Below, one piece after another: positions 1 through 5,198 of a stretch of DNA of 5,387 nucleotides. The notes beneath the pieces were generated by a model. It was not told the origin of the DNA, searched no databases, and saw only the letters and a program-made list of their open reading frames with translations. Numbering within the stretch: position 1 is the first letter of the stretch; every line of letters starts with the position of its first letter. Origin of the DNA: Candidatus Omnitrophota bacterium (GTDB taxonomy: Bacteria > Omnitrophota > Gorgyraeia > Zapsychrales > Fredricksoniimonadaceae); contig JACPXN010000096.1 in assembly GCA_016196515.1 (NCBI GenBank), positions 1 to 5,387 on the forward strand, written 5' to 3'. The translations under genes and the position numbers were made by a program.

Positions 1-108
1 AGATTGATTCACAGTGAATCATTTGGTTCTAGAGAAGAAGCAAGGAGTCTGGAAAAATTTTTGAAATCAGGCCCTGGAAAGGAATGGATTAAGACAATAA
101 CCGGTTGA
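1..108 (+). CDS. GIY-YIG nuclease-like protein, C-terminal end (5' truncated by window)
   Basis: An open frame enters at base 1 and stops at TGA 106-108, giving 35 residues that begin RLIHSESF and end KTITG. The string SREEAxxxEKFLKSGxGKEW matches the C-terminal part of small GIY-YIG domain proteins, where the E of the xEKxLK helix (visible residue 18) is usually the metal-binding glutamate. The GIY and YIG motifs themselves lie upstream of the window and cannot be checked. Stand-alone proteins of this type are common in candidate-phylum genomes and their cellular role is mostly unknown; some relatives are DNA nucleases. The stop codon is 7 nt before tRNA-Leu, so the two may share a transcript. 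The family call rests on this C-terminal pattern only. Confidence 0.72.
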   Translation, partial: RLIHSESFGSREEARSLEKFLKSGPGKEWIKTITG

Positions 109-115
109 CACTTAC

Positions 116-197
116 GCGCGGGTGGCGGAACTGGTATACGCGCACGTTTGAGGGGCGTGTGCCGCAAGGCATGAGGGTTCGACCCCCTCCCCGCGCA
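116..197 (+). tRNA. tRNA-Leu, anticodon GAG
   Basis: A complete class II cloverleaf can be folded. The acceptor stem is GCGCGGG (116-122) with CCCGCGC (190-196), and the discriminator is A197. The anticodon stem CACGT (143-147) pairs with GCGTG (155-159), with one T-G wobble, around the loop TTGAGGG, which places anticodon GAG at 150-152. A long variable arm, TGCC-GCAA-GGCA (160-171), identifies a class II tRNA. The T-arm is GAGGG/CCCTC (173-177, 185-189) with loop TTCGACC. CCA is not encoded. It should read CUC and CUU leucine codons. No convincing promoter lies immediately upstream, so it may be transcribed with the preceding nuclease gene. The next gene begins only 7 nt after its 3' end. 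Confidence 0.95.
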
Positions 198-204
198 TTC
201 TTTT

Positions 205-912
205 ATGAACAAACCCATTGAAATCTCCGCAAGCATTCTCGCCGCTGATTTTGCCCATCTGGCGGACGAGATCAAGAAAAGCGAAGAGGCCAGCGTGGAC
301 CGTTTTCACATCGACGTCATGGACGGTCATTTTGTGCCGAATCTGACCATCGGCCCGGTCATCGTTGAGGCCGTGCGCAAGCACACGCGTCTGCCCGTGG
401 AAACACACCTGATGATCGAGCACCCCTGGGACCATATCGATGCCTACGCGAAAGCCGGGGCCGACATCATCCAGATCCAGGTGGAATGTTACGGCGAGCG
501 AAAGGCATCCTGCCAGCAATATGGCCAGTATCCCAAGGAAATTGACCATGTCTTTGCGGCCAAACTGCGCGCGGACTTAAAGAAGATCAGGTCTTTGGGG
601 AAAAAGGCCCATATCGTCATCAATCCCGGCACGCCTTTGATCACTGATGTCCTGGGTGATTGCGACGGGGTCCTTGTCATGTCGGTGGATCCCGGTTCCG
701 CGGGCCAGAAATTCATGCCCCGGGTCTTGCCGAAGATCGAGCAATTGGCAAAGGCCTTCCAGGGGGACATCGGTGTCGACGGGGGGATCAACGGGGACAC
801 GGCGTCTTTATGCGTCAAGGCCGGAGCGCGGGTGCTGATCACGGCGAGTTATTTGTACGGGGCCAAAGATATGCGGGTGGTGGTGGCCGGTTTGAGGTCT
901 CTATGCGTCTAA
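205..912 (+). CDS. rpe: Ribulose-phosphate 3-epimerase
   Basis: The 235-residue product is a TIM-barrel epimerase that interconverts ribulose 5-phosphate and xylulose 5-phosphate in the cytoplasm (pentose phosphate or Calvin-type pathways). Family landmarks are in order: ISASILAADF (7-16), HIDVMDGHFVPN (35-46), ETHLMIE (66-72), INPGTP (139-144), MSVDPG (159-164) and VDGGI (191-195). The four expected metal/catalytic residues are present as H35, D37, H68 and D192. About 15-20 extra residues (94-120, containing CYGERKAS) sit between QVE and the LGKKA strand, so the protein is longer than the usual ~220 residues. The phosphate loop reads LITASYLY where relatives usually have VAGSAIF. The start is fixed at 205 because family homology begins at once, yet the tRNA ends at 197 and no Shine-Dalgarno sequence fits. 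The 3' end overlaps the pilin gene by 10 bp. Confidence 0.93.
   Translation: MNKPIEISASILAADFAHLADEIKKSEEASVDRFHIDVMDGHFVPNLTIGPVIVEAVRKHTRLPVETHLMIEHPWDHIDAYAKAGADIIQIQVECYGERKASCQQYGQYPKEIDHVFAAKLRADLKKIRSLGKKAHIVINPGTPLITDVLGDCDGVLVMSVDPGSAGQKFMPRVLPKIEQLAKAFQGDIGVDGGINGDTASLCVKAGARVLITASYLYGAKDMRVVVAGLRSLCV
894..897 (+). promoter_or_regulatory. Ribosome binding site of the pilin gene
   Basis: GAGG (followed by T) lies 5 nt before ATG 903, inside the last codons of rpe. It supports this start over the longer in-frame extension upstream, whose sequence is merely rpe read in another frame. It also shows that Shine-Dalgarno initiation operates in this genome, unlike at the rpe and FIST starts. 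Confidence 0.6.
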
Positions 913-1253
913 AACAATTATCCGGGCAGACCGCGCTGGAATATATGCTTTTATTGGGCATCGTGGCTGCGGCGGTTTTGGCCGCCTTCAGATATTTGCT
1001 CCCCCAGGTGCGCGATTCATCCGCGGGATATTACAATAACGTGGCCCGCGCCATCAGGGGGGAGAACCCCGATCCCATCGATGGCGGCTGGTGCGACTGG
1101 TCGCCGTGTGTGCCTGCCATACCCGCGACCAGTAGCACGCCCCCTGTTTCTGGCACCACGTCCCGCTACCGCACCTGTCAATGCCCCGCGCCCGCTTTCG
1201 GCGGCAAGCCCTGCGAAGAAAGCGTCGGCGGATCCGGCCAAGAAGGTTGTTGA
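903..1253 (+). CDS. Class III/type IV pilin-like prepilin with C-terminal TSP1-like module
   Basis: The 116-residue product starts MRLKQLSGQTALEYMLLLGI. Residues 1-8 form a short basic leader ending in Gly. A prepilin peptidase would cut between G8 and Q9, leaving Glu at +5 (E13), followed by a hydrophobic helix at about 14-33, as in Flp-type and archaeal class III pilins. After a linker (GENPDPID) comes a cysteine-rich tail (62-116). It has W63-C-D-W66-S-P-C69, a Thr/Ser/Pro-rich loop, R88-Y-R90-T-C92-Q-C94, PAPAFGGKPC (95-104) and a final C116. Six cysteines with WxxW, RxRxC and PxPxxGGxxC are the hallmarks of thrombospondin type 1 repeats, which are mainly eukaryotic extracellular adhesion modules. 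I infer a secreted, membrane-anchored or pilus-assembled surface protein with disulfide bonds and possible adhesive function. It overlaps rpe by 10 bp and probably shares its transcript. The pilin call is firm; the TSP1 call is good but rests on motif reading. Confidence 0.82.
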   Translation: MRLKQLSGQTALEYMLLLGIVAAAVLAAFRYLLPQVRDSSAGYYNNVARAIRGENPDPIDGGWCDWSPCVPAIPATSSTPPVSGTTSRYRTCQCPAPAFGGKPCEESVGGSGQEGC

Positions 1254-1259
1254 ACCCGC

Positions 1260-2192
1260 CTAGACTTTTCTCTGGTCCCGCACGTAATTGCTTTTGTTTA
1301 AACCCTTGGCGTATTTTTTGAGTTCCGCGCCGATCTCGCCGATCTGGGCCACATGGGTGATCTTCTGCCCGCGGTTGCTGACAATGCCGATGGAGATCGC
1401 GACGAAGGCGGCCTTGGTGGGATTCCCCTGGCGGTCGCGGCCCATGATAAATTCGGCTTTGCGGTCCTCTTCATTGTAAAAGGCCGGGATCGCGGCGTCA
1501 AAGGCGTCGATGACCTTCTGGCTGACCGCGTCCGCTTTCTCGTCATCGCAGATAAAAACAAAATCATCCCCGCCGATATGGCCCACAAACCCTTCCGTTG
1601 GGCACACCTGTCGGACGCTGTCGATGAGCACGCGGGCGGCGGTGCGGATGACCTCGTCGCCGCGTTCAAACCCGTAGGCATCGTTGTAGATCTTGAATTT
1701 ATCCAGGTCCGCGTATCCGACGGCGAACGTCTTGCCGGAATCGATGCGGTTTTGCAATTCTTCCATGATGGAACTGTTGCCCGGCAAATGGGTCAGCGGG
1801 CTGGCGTCCAAGGAACGGGTGGTGCGTTTGAGGATCATGCGGATGCGCGCCAGCAATGTCTCGGGGTCGAAAGGCTTGACTAAGTAATCGTCGGCGCCGG
1901 ATTCGATGCCGGTGACCATGTCCTTGGTCTCGCCTTTGCCGGTGAGCATGATGACCGGCAAATGCTGCAGGAGGGTGTCTTTCCTTAAATTCCGGCAGAA
2001 TTCCGGACCGTTCATGACGGGCATCATGTAGTCGGTGATGATGATGTCCGGTCCCTTGGCTTTGACCAGTTCGAGGCCTTCTTTGCCGTTATGAGCGGCA
2101 AAGACCGTGTAATGTTCGTTGAGGGTCAACTGCAGGACGTCGAGGATGTCGGGATCGTCGTCTATGACGAGGACTTTTGCTTTACGCATCAT
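1260..2192 (-). CDS. Response regulator with GGDEF-like (GGDDF) output domain
   Basis: The 310-residue cytoplasmic protein has two domains. The receiver domain (about 5-122) shows the acidic pocket D11-D12-D13, the phospho-acceptor D54 in DYMMP, T84 in MLTGKG and K106 in VKPFD. A GGDEF-type domain follows (about 130-300): SPLTHLPGN (131-139), YADLDKFKIYND (160-171), GDEV (178-181) and GGDDF at 207-211, then a DRQGNPTKAAF-like strand and SIGIV. The LPGN start, GHIGGDDF and the DRxG segment mark a recognisable GGDEF subgroup in which the canonical Glu of GGDEF is Asp. No RxxD inhibitory site precedes the motif. It either makes cyclic-di-GMP or binds GTP/nucleotide as a degenerate domain; the sequence does not decide. 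The ATG overlaps the kinase stop in an ATGA junction, so the kinase is its likely phosphodonor. The stop lies 6 bp from the convergent pilin stop. Confidence 0.92.
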   Translation of the reverse strand: MMRKAKVLVIDDDPDILDVLQLTLNEHYTVFAAHNGKEGLELVKAKGPDIIITDYMMPVMNGPEFCRNLRKDTLLQHLPVIMLTGKGETKDMVTGIESGADDYLVKPFDPETLLARIRMILKRTTRSLDASPLTHLPGNSSIMEELQNRIDSGKTFAVGYADLDKFKIYNDAYGFERGDEVIRTAARVLIDSVRQVCPTEGFVGHIGGDDFVFICDDEKADAVSQKVIDAFDAAIPAFYNEEDRKAEFIMGRDRQGNPTKAAFVAISIGIVSNRGQKITHVAQIGEIGAELKKYAKGLNKSNYVRDQRKV

Positions 2193-3736
2193 TTTTGTCG
2201 GCCTCCCCCCATGTCATCGTAGGCCTTTTGGGACGCCGGCAGGGTGAACGTGAACGTGGTCCCCGTACCCGGCTGGCTGTTGACCCATATTTTGCCGCGA
2301 TGGGCCTCGACGATGTTTTTGGCCAGGGTCAGTCCCAGCCCCGTGCCTTTGACGTTCTGGTTGATCTCGTTTTCCACGCGGTAGAATTCGTCGAACAATT
2401 TTTTAATGTCGTCTTCGGCGATGCCGATGCCGGTGTCCGACACCGAAAAGGTGATGGTGTCCCGCCCTTGGGCCGACGACGCCGACACCGTGATGGCCCC
2501 TTTTTTGGGGGTGAACTTGATGGCGTTGCTGATCAGATTGATGAAGATCCTTTCCGCCTGGGAAACGTCCACGTAAAATTTTTCGACGGCGGGGGGAATG
2601 TTGACGTTGAGCTGTATGTTTTTGCCGCTGATCTGGGGGCTCAGCAGATCGACGACATTGTCCACGACCGGGCGCACGCTGTGCAGGCCGAATTTCATCT
2701 CGACCCTGCCGGATTCGATGCGCGCGATGTCGAGCAGATTGTTGATGAGTTCGACCAAGTTGTCTGAATGGGTGTTGATCTTGGCCAGGCGTTCCTTGAC
2801 CGCGGCGGGGATCTCACCGATCTTTCCGGTCATGAGGATGGCGGCGTATCCCTTGATGGAGGTCAAGGGCGTCCTCAATTCGTGGGACACCGCCGAGATG
2901 AATTCGGTTTTCTTTTGGCTGATCTCTTTGACCTGTTCCAAAGCCATGGCCAATTGTTTGGTGCGTTCCTTGACCTTGATCTCCAGTTCCTGGCTGGAAC
3001 GGAACACCTTTTCGAACAGTTGGGCATTCTCGATGCTTTGGCCGATCTGGCTGGCCAAAATGGCGATGAGTTCTTCGTCGCCCTGGGTCACGGCCGGCGC
3101 CGTGGTGCGGTTGCCCGTGAACACGAACCCGATACAGCCGTTTTGCGTGAGGATCGGGGAGAGGACAAAATGTTCGGCTTCAAAGATGGCGACGAGTTTC
3201 TCCTTGGTTTTGCGGGAGACATTGATGGAGGAGAAGGTGTGGCTTTCGGCCAGCGCGGTCTTGAAATGCTCGTCGCCCAGCAATTGGGTGAGCATGGTGC
3301 CGGCTTGGGGCGCGTCAAACCCGATGGTCACCCGCGGCCTCATGGTCTGGTCCTTCTCAAGAGAAGCGACCAAAACGCGCGTAAAGCCCAGTTCGTCGAA
3401 CAAGGACGGCCTTAATTTTTGGTAAATTTCATTTTCGTTGAGGGCCTGGCTGATCTGGCGCGAGGTGCGCTGCAGGGCGTTGAGGCCGTTGAGGCGTTTG
3501 TCGAGTTCTTCATGGGCCTTGTTGAGTTCCAGGTCCGTGCGGACGATGAGCTTGGCCTGCTCGTCGAGTTCGTTGAAAGAGCGCATCAGTTTATTGTGCG
3601 CGCTTTTCATCTGCCGGATGGTTTCGTCCTTGCCGGCCATCAGGGCCAGCAGGTATCCGGCGCCGGCCAGGATCACGATGAGCACGGTGACTAACAGGAG
3701 GAACGTTTGCGGCAGGGTGAGCGTGATATCTGGCAT
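2189..3736 (-). CDS. Membrane-anchored GAF sensor histidine kinase
   Basis: The 515-residue kinase has one N-terminal hydrophobic segment (about 9-34), a probable coiled coil rich in Glu/Leu/Lys (about 36-105), a GAF-like region (about 105-245, ending in the SQIGQSIENAQLFE helix), and a second coiled segment (245-275). The HisKA domain carries AVSHELRTPL with phospho-acceptor H285. The HATPase domain shows the N box NLISNAIKFTP (400-410), G1 SDTGIGI (433-439) and G2 GTGLGLTLAK (464-473). There is no sizeable extracellular domain, so the signal is probably intracellular, through GAF or the neighbouring FIST protein. It should autophosphorylate and pass phosphate to D54 of the next gene's product. 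The start codon is 3 nt after the FIST stop and lacks a clear Shine-Dalgarno sequence, which points to translational coupling. All catalytic motifs are intact. Confidence 0.95.
   Translation of the reverse strand: MPDITLTLPQTFLLLVTVLIVILAGAGYLLALMAGKDETIRQMKSAHNKLMRSFNELDEQAKLIVRTDLELNKAHEELDKRLNGLNALQRTSRQISQALNENEIYQKLRPSLFDELGFTRVLVASLEKDQTMRPRVTIGFDAPQAGTMLTQLLGDEHFKTALAESHTFSSINVSRKTKEKLVAIFEAEHFVLSPILTQNGCIGFVFTGNRTTAPAVTQGDEELIAILASQIGQSIENAQLFEKVFRSSQELEIKVKERTKQLAMALEQVKEISQKKTEFISAVSHELRTPLTSIKGYAAILMTGKIGEIPAAVKERLAKINTHSDNLVELINNLLDIARIESGRVEMKFGLHSVRPVVDNVVDLLSPQISGKNIQLNVNIPPAVEKFYVDVSQAERIFINLISNAIKFTPKKGAITVSASSAQGRDTITFSVSDTGIGIAEDDIKKLFDEFYRVENEINQNVKGTGLGLTLAKNIVEAHRGKIWVNSQPGTGTTFTFTLPASQKAYDDMGGGRQK
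2202..2210 (-). promoter_or_regulatory. Ribosome binding site of the response regulator gene
   Basis: On the minus strand GGGGGGAGG ends 9 nt before the ATG at 2192, inside the kinase 3' end. It favours the first of the two adjacent ATG codons (2192 rather than 2189). Confidence 0.6.
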
Positions 3737-3739
3737 AGG

Positions 3740-4924
3740 TCAGCCGATAGCAACGATCAGAATGGTTTCGTTGTGCATGTGCGTGTTTTTGACATTGTCC
3801 AGGGACCCGAACGGGGAAATTTCCCCGAAAGCGTACATGCCGATGAGGGGGGTTGTGTATCCCAGGACGTCTTTGACCGCTTGTATTTCCAGCCAGGAGC
3901 GCCGGCCGAGGATCCTGTGCCTGGCCAGGGATTCAATGACAAGGACGAATTTGGGCTGTTTGCCGGCCAAGCCGTCCTTGACTTCCTGGGCCGCATCGAT
4001 GGCGCTTTGCACGCAGGAATCGCGGTTCCCGATCATCAAATGCACTTCCGCACCCTCGGGGACCTCTCCCTGACATACAATACTCCCGTCGTCCAATATG
4101 TCAACGGCATTCTTGAGCAAGTATTGGCGTTCATCTTCCAGATAGATGCCCAGAGGGTAAAGCAGGACGTGCGAGGCAAAGACATTTTTTTTGAGGTCCC
4201 GCGCTTCATTCCCCAAAAATTCTTCGTAGAGGGCCATCGCCGGTTTGTCGTCGATGCTGTGCAGGACATGGCCCTCGGCTTTGGTGATGAAACGCGGTTT
4301 GCCCAAAGGCTTGAACCCGTGCCGGCTGCCCACGGCCACGTGCGCGCCGCCGATCAAGAGACCCACGGTCGCGTGGACGAGCCGCTGTTTCTGGTGGAAC
4401 GAACACATGTTTTTGAACTTGAAATCGTCGCTGCTGACCGCCCCGAGCAGAGGAAAACCAGACCCCAGGACTTCCTGGATGCCGCGCACCAGCAGGGAAT
4501 TGTTTTGGGATATTCCGTCGGTGAAGATGATGCCTACCTGGCGGCCGGCGGATTTAAGATCGCCGGTGAGTTTGCGCCCCAGTTCAAACCCGGCCTGGCG
4601 CAGGTCGGCGGAAGGCAGCGTGTTGACCGCGGCCAGGCCGAAAGAGATCTCGTCGGAATTGATGGCCAAAAGGACGAGCCCGTTCTTTAAAATGCCGTCA
4701 GGGGCGATGATCGCTCCGGCGCAAGCACCCGTGAGCCGTTTGGGCCGCAAAATGGCGTGGACGACGTTTAAGGCTTCGTCGCGGGCGCAGTTTTCTCCGG
4801 TCAAAAGGAGGACCAGATCTGTCTGCGCGCTGTTGAGGCTGTTCTTGGCCGCCAGGCAGGCCTGGTAGGCGGCTTCCTGCGGGTCCGCGGCCTGGCTGGT
4901 GCCGATGGCGATGTGCGTGGGCAT
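3740..4924 (-). CDS. FIST-domain signal sensor protein
   Basis: From ATG 4924 the product is 394 residues. It starts MPTHIAIGTSQAAD, the usual N-terminal strand of FIST proteins. The FIST_N half contains DLVLLLTG (36-43), LTGACAGAI (64-72), GIIFTDG (131-137) and PLLGAVSSDD (158-167). HGFKPLGKPRFITKAEG (202-218) begins the link to the FIST_C half, which ends LGRRSWLE (339-346), PLIGMYAFGEISPF (359-372) and HNETILIVAIG (384-394). FIST domains are cytoplasmic ligand sensors encoded beside signalling genes; the NosP branch binds haem and nitric oxide, others have been proposed to bind small ligands such as amino acids. No signal peptide or membrane segment is seen. The open frame extends to ATG 5011, but those 29 codons do not resemble the family and cover the predicted promoter. 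As first gene of the operon it probably supplies input to the kinase. The ligand cannot be told from sequence. Confidence 0.92.
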   Translation of the reverse strand: MPTHIAIGTSQAADPQEAAYQACLAAKNSLNSAQTDLVLLLTGENCARDEALNVVHAILRPKRLTGACAGAIIAPDGILKNGLVLLAINSDEISFGLAAVNTLPSADLRQAGFELGRKLTGDLKSAGRQVGIIFTDGISQNNSLLVRGIQEVLGSGFPLLGAVSSDDFKFKNMCSFHQKQRLVHATVGLLIGGAHVAVGSRHGFKPLGKPRFITKAEGHVLHSIDDKPAMALYEEFLGNEARDLKKNVFASHVLLYPLGIYLEDERQYLLKNAVDILDDGSIVCQGEVPEGAEVHLMIGNRDSCVQSAIDAAQEVKDGLAGKQPKFVLVIESLARHRILGRRSWLEIQAVKDVLGYTTPLIGMYAFGEISPFGSLDNVKNTHMHNETILIVAIG

Positions 4925-4931
4925 AGACACC

Positions 4932-4960
4932 ATTCTATAGACGGAGACAGCGGGGGTCAA
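4932..4960 (-). promoter_or_regulatory. Predicted promoter of the FIST-kinase-regulator operon
   Basis: On the minus strand, -35 TTGACC (4960-4955) and -10 TAGAAT (4937-4932) are separated by 17 nt, each 5 of 6 to the sigma-70 consensus. Seven bases later comes A4924, which is the A of the FIST ATG, so the transcript is predicted to be leaderless or nearly so. An overlapping TATAGA with a 15-nt spacer is a weaker alternative -10. Confidence 0.55.
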
Positions 4961-4972
4961 TATTTTGTTGAC
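4956..4972. repeat. Inverted repeat GTCAA-N7-TTGAC across divergent -35 boxes
   Basis: GTCAA (4956-4960) and TTGAC (4968-4972) are exact inverted copies around TATTTTG. They are also the -35 elements of the two divergent promoters. The symmetry may only reflect two back-to-back -35 boxes, or it could form a dimeric regulator site. Confidence 0.5.
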
Positions 4973-4995
4973 GTTAAATGGGCGTGTGCTATATT
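4968..4995 (+). promoter_or_regulatory. Predicted promoter of tRNA-Glu (and perhaps the alkD-like gene)
   Basis: TTGACG (4968-4973), a 16-nt spacer, then TATATT (4990-4995), preceded by TG at 4987-4988 as an extended -10. Both hexamers match the sigma-70 consensus at 5 of 6. Transcription would start near 5002, about 87 nt upstream of the mature tRNA, and would include the hairpin at 5027-5067. Confidence 0.6.
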
Positions 4996-5019
4996 TTATA
5001 TCCCTTTTCACAAAATTTT

Positions 5020-5028
5020 GGCCCCATC
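5020..5028 (+). repeat. 9-bp upstream copy of the tRNA-Glu 5' end
   Basis: GGCCCCATC at 5020-5028 is identical to the first nine bases of tRNA-Glu (5089-5097), 69 bp apart. It sits in the predicted tRNA leader and is complementary to the tRNA 3' acceptor strand TGGGGC. It may be chance or a duplication remnant. Confidence 0.4.
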
Positions 5029-5067
5029 CTGCTACGCCAAATTGCTTTCGCGTTTGGCTTCGCAGGA
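5027..5067. repeat. Imperfect stem-loop between the divergent promoters and tRNA-Glu
   Basis: Arms TCCTGC-TAC-GCCAAA (5027-5041) and TTTGGC-TTC-GCAGGA (5053-5067) match at 13 of 15 positions around an 11-nt loop. No T-run follows on either strand, so it is unlikely to be an intrinsic terminator. It could be a copy of an interspersed palindromic repeat, a leader structure for tRNA processing, or a relic. Confidence 0.6.
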
Positions 5068-5088
5068 CAGGTCGTCAGTCTTCATCAA

Positions 5089-5162
5089 GGCCCCATCGTC
5101 TAGCCTGGTCAGGACGTCTGCTTCTCAGGCAGAAAACACCGGTTCAAATCCGGTTGGGGCTA
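5089..5162 (+). tRNA. tRNA-Glu, anticodon CTC
   Basis: A complete cloverleaf of 74 nt. The acceptor GGCCCCA (5089-5095) pairs with TGGGGCT (5155-5161), with G1 opposite U72 as a wobble, and the discriminator is A5162. The anticodon stem TCTGC (5117-5121) pairs with GCAGA (5129-5133) around TTCTCAG, giving anticodon CTC at 5124-5126. The T-arm ACCGG/CCGGT (5138-5142, 5150-5154) encloses TTCAAAT. CCA is not encoded. The start GGCCCCATCGTCTAG is typical of bacterial tRNA-Glu. It reads GAG codons. A good promoter lies upstream at 4968-4995, and the alkylation repair gene begins 36 nt downstream. Confidence 0.95.
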
Positions 5163-5178
5163 CTGATTTAAGATTAAT

Positions 5179-5193
5179 TAGTGCCTGTCACTA
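5179..5193. repeat. Small palindrome TAGTG-CCTGT-CACTA
   Basis: Five-base inverted arms (5179-5183, 5189-5193) around CCTGT lie between tRNA-Glu and the next ATG. The core resembles short repeat-end motifs seen near REP-type elements in some bacteria, from memory only. It contains the in-frame GTG 5181 that could be an alternative start of the downstream gene. Confidence 0.35.
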
Positions 5194-5198
5194 TTTAT

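Noticed and set aside
6..20. Palindrome GATTCAC-A-GTGAATC
   Set aside because: It lies inside the nuclease coding frame and translates to expected family residues; a short chance palindrome is the simpler reading.
105..110. Perfect TTGACA just before tRNA-Leu
   Set aside because: A -10 box at proper spacing would fall inside the tRNA (about 127-133), where no TATAAT-like sequence exists, and the hexamer overlaps the nuclease stop codon.
660..902. Upstream extension of the pilin frame
   Set aside because: It lies within rpe in another frame, has no family similarity, and the ribosome binding site plus prepilin leader place the start at 903.
2177..3425. Several plus-strand open frames opposite the histidine kinase
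   Set aside because: They mirror a kinase with all catalytic motifs intact; these frames are by-products of GC-rich codon use.
3707..4690. Long plus-strand open frame opposite the FIST gene
   Set aside because: It is antisense to a gene with clear family motifs along its full length, and its own translation shows no recognisable domain.
4925..5011. N-terminal extension of the FIST protein to ATG 5011
   Set aside because: The extra 29 residues do not look like a FIST N-terminus and cover the predicted promoter; family similarity begins at ATG 4924.
5011..5020. Perfect 10-bp palindrome CAAAATTTTG
   Set aside because: AT-rich and short; no second copy or partner element seen in the window.
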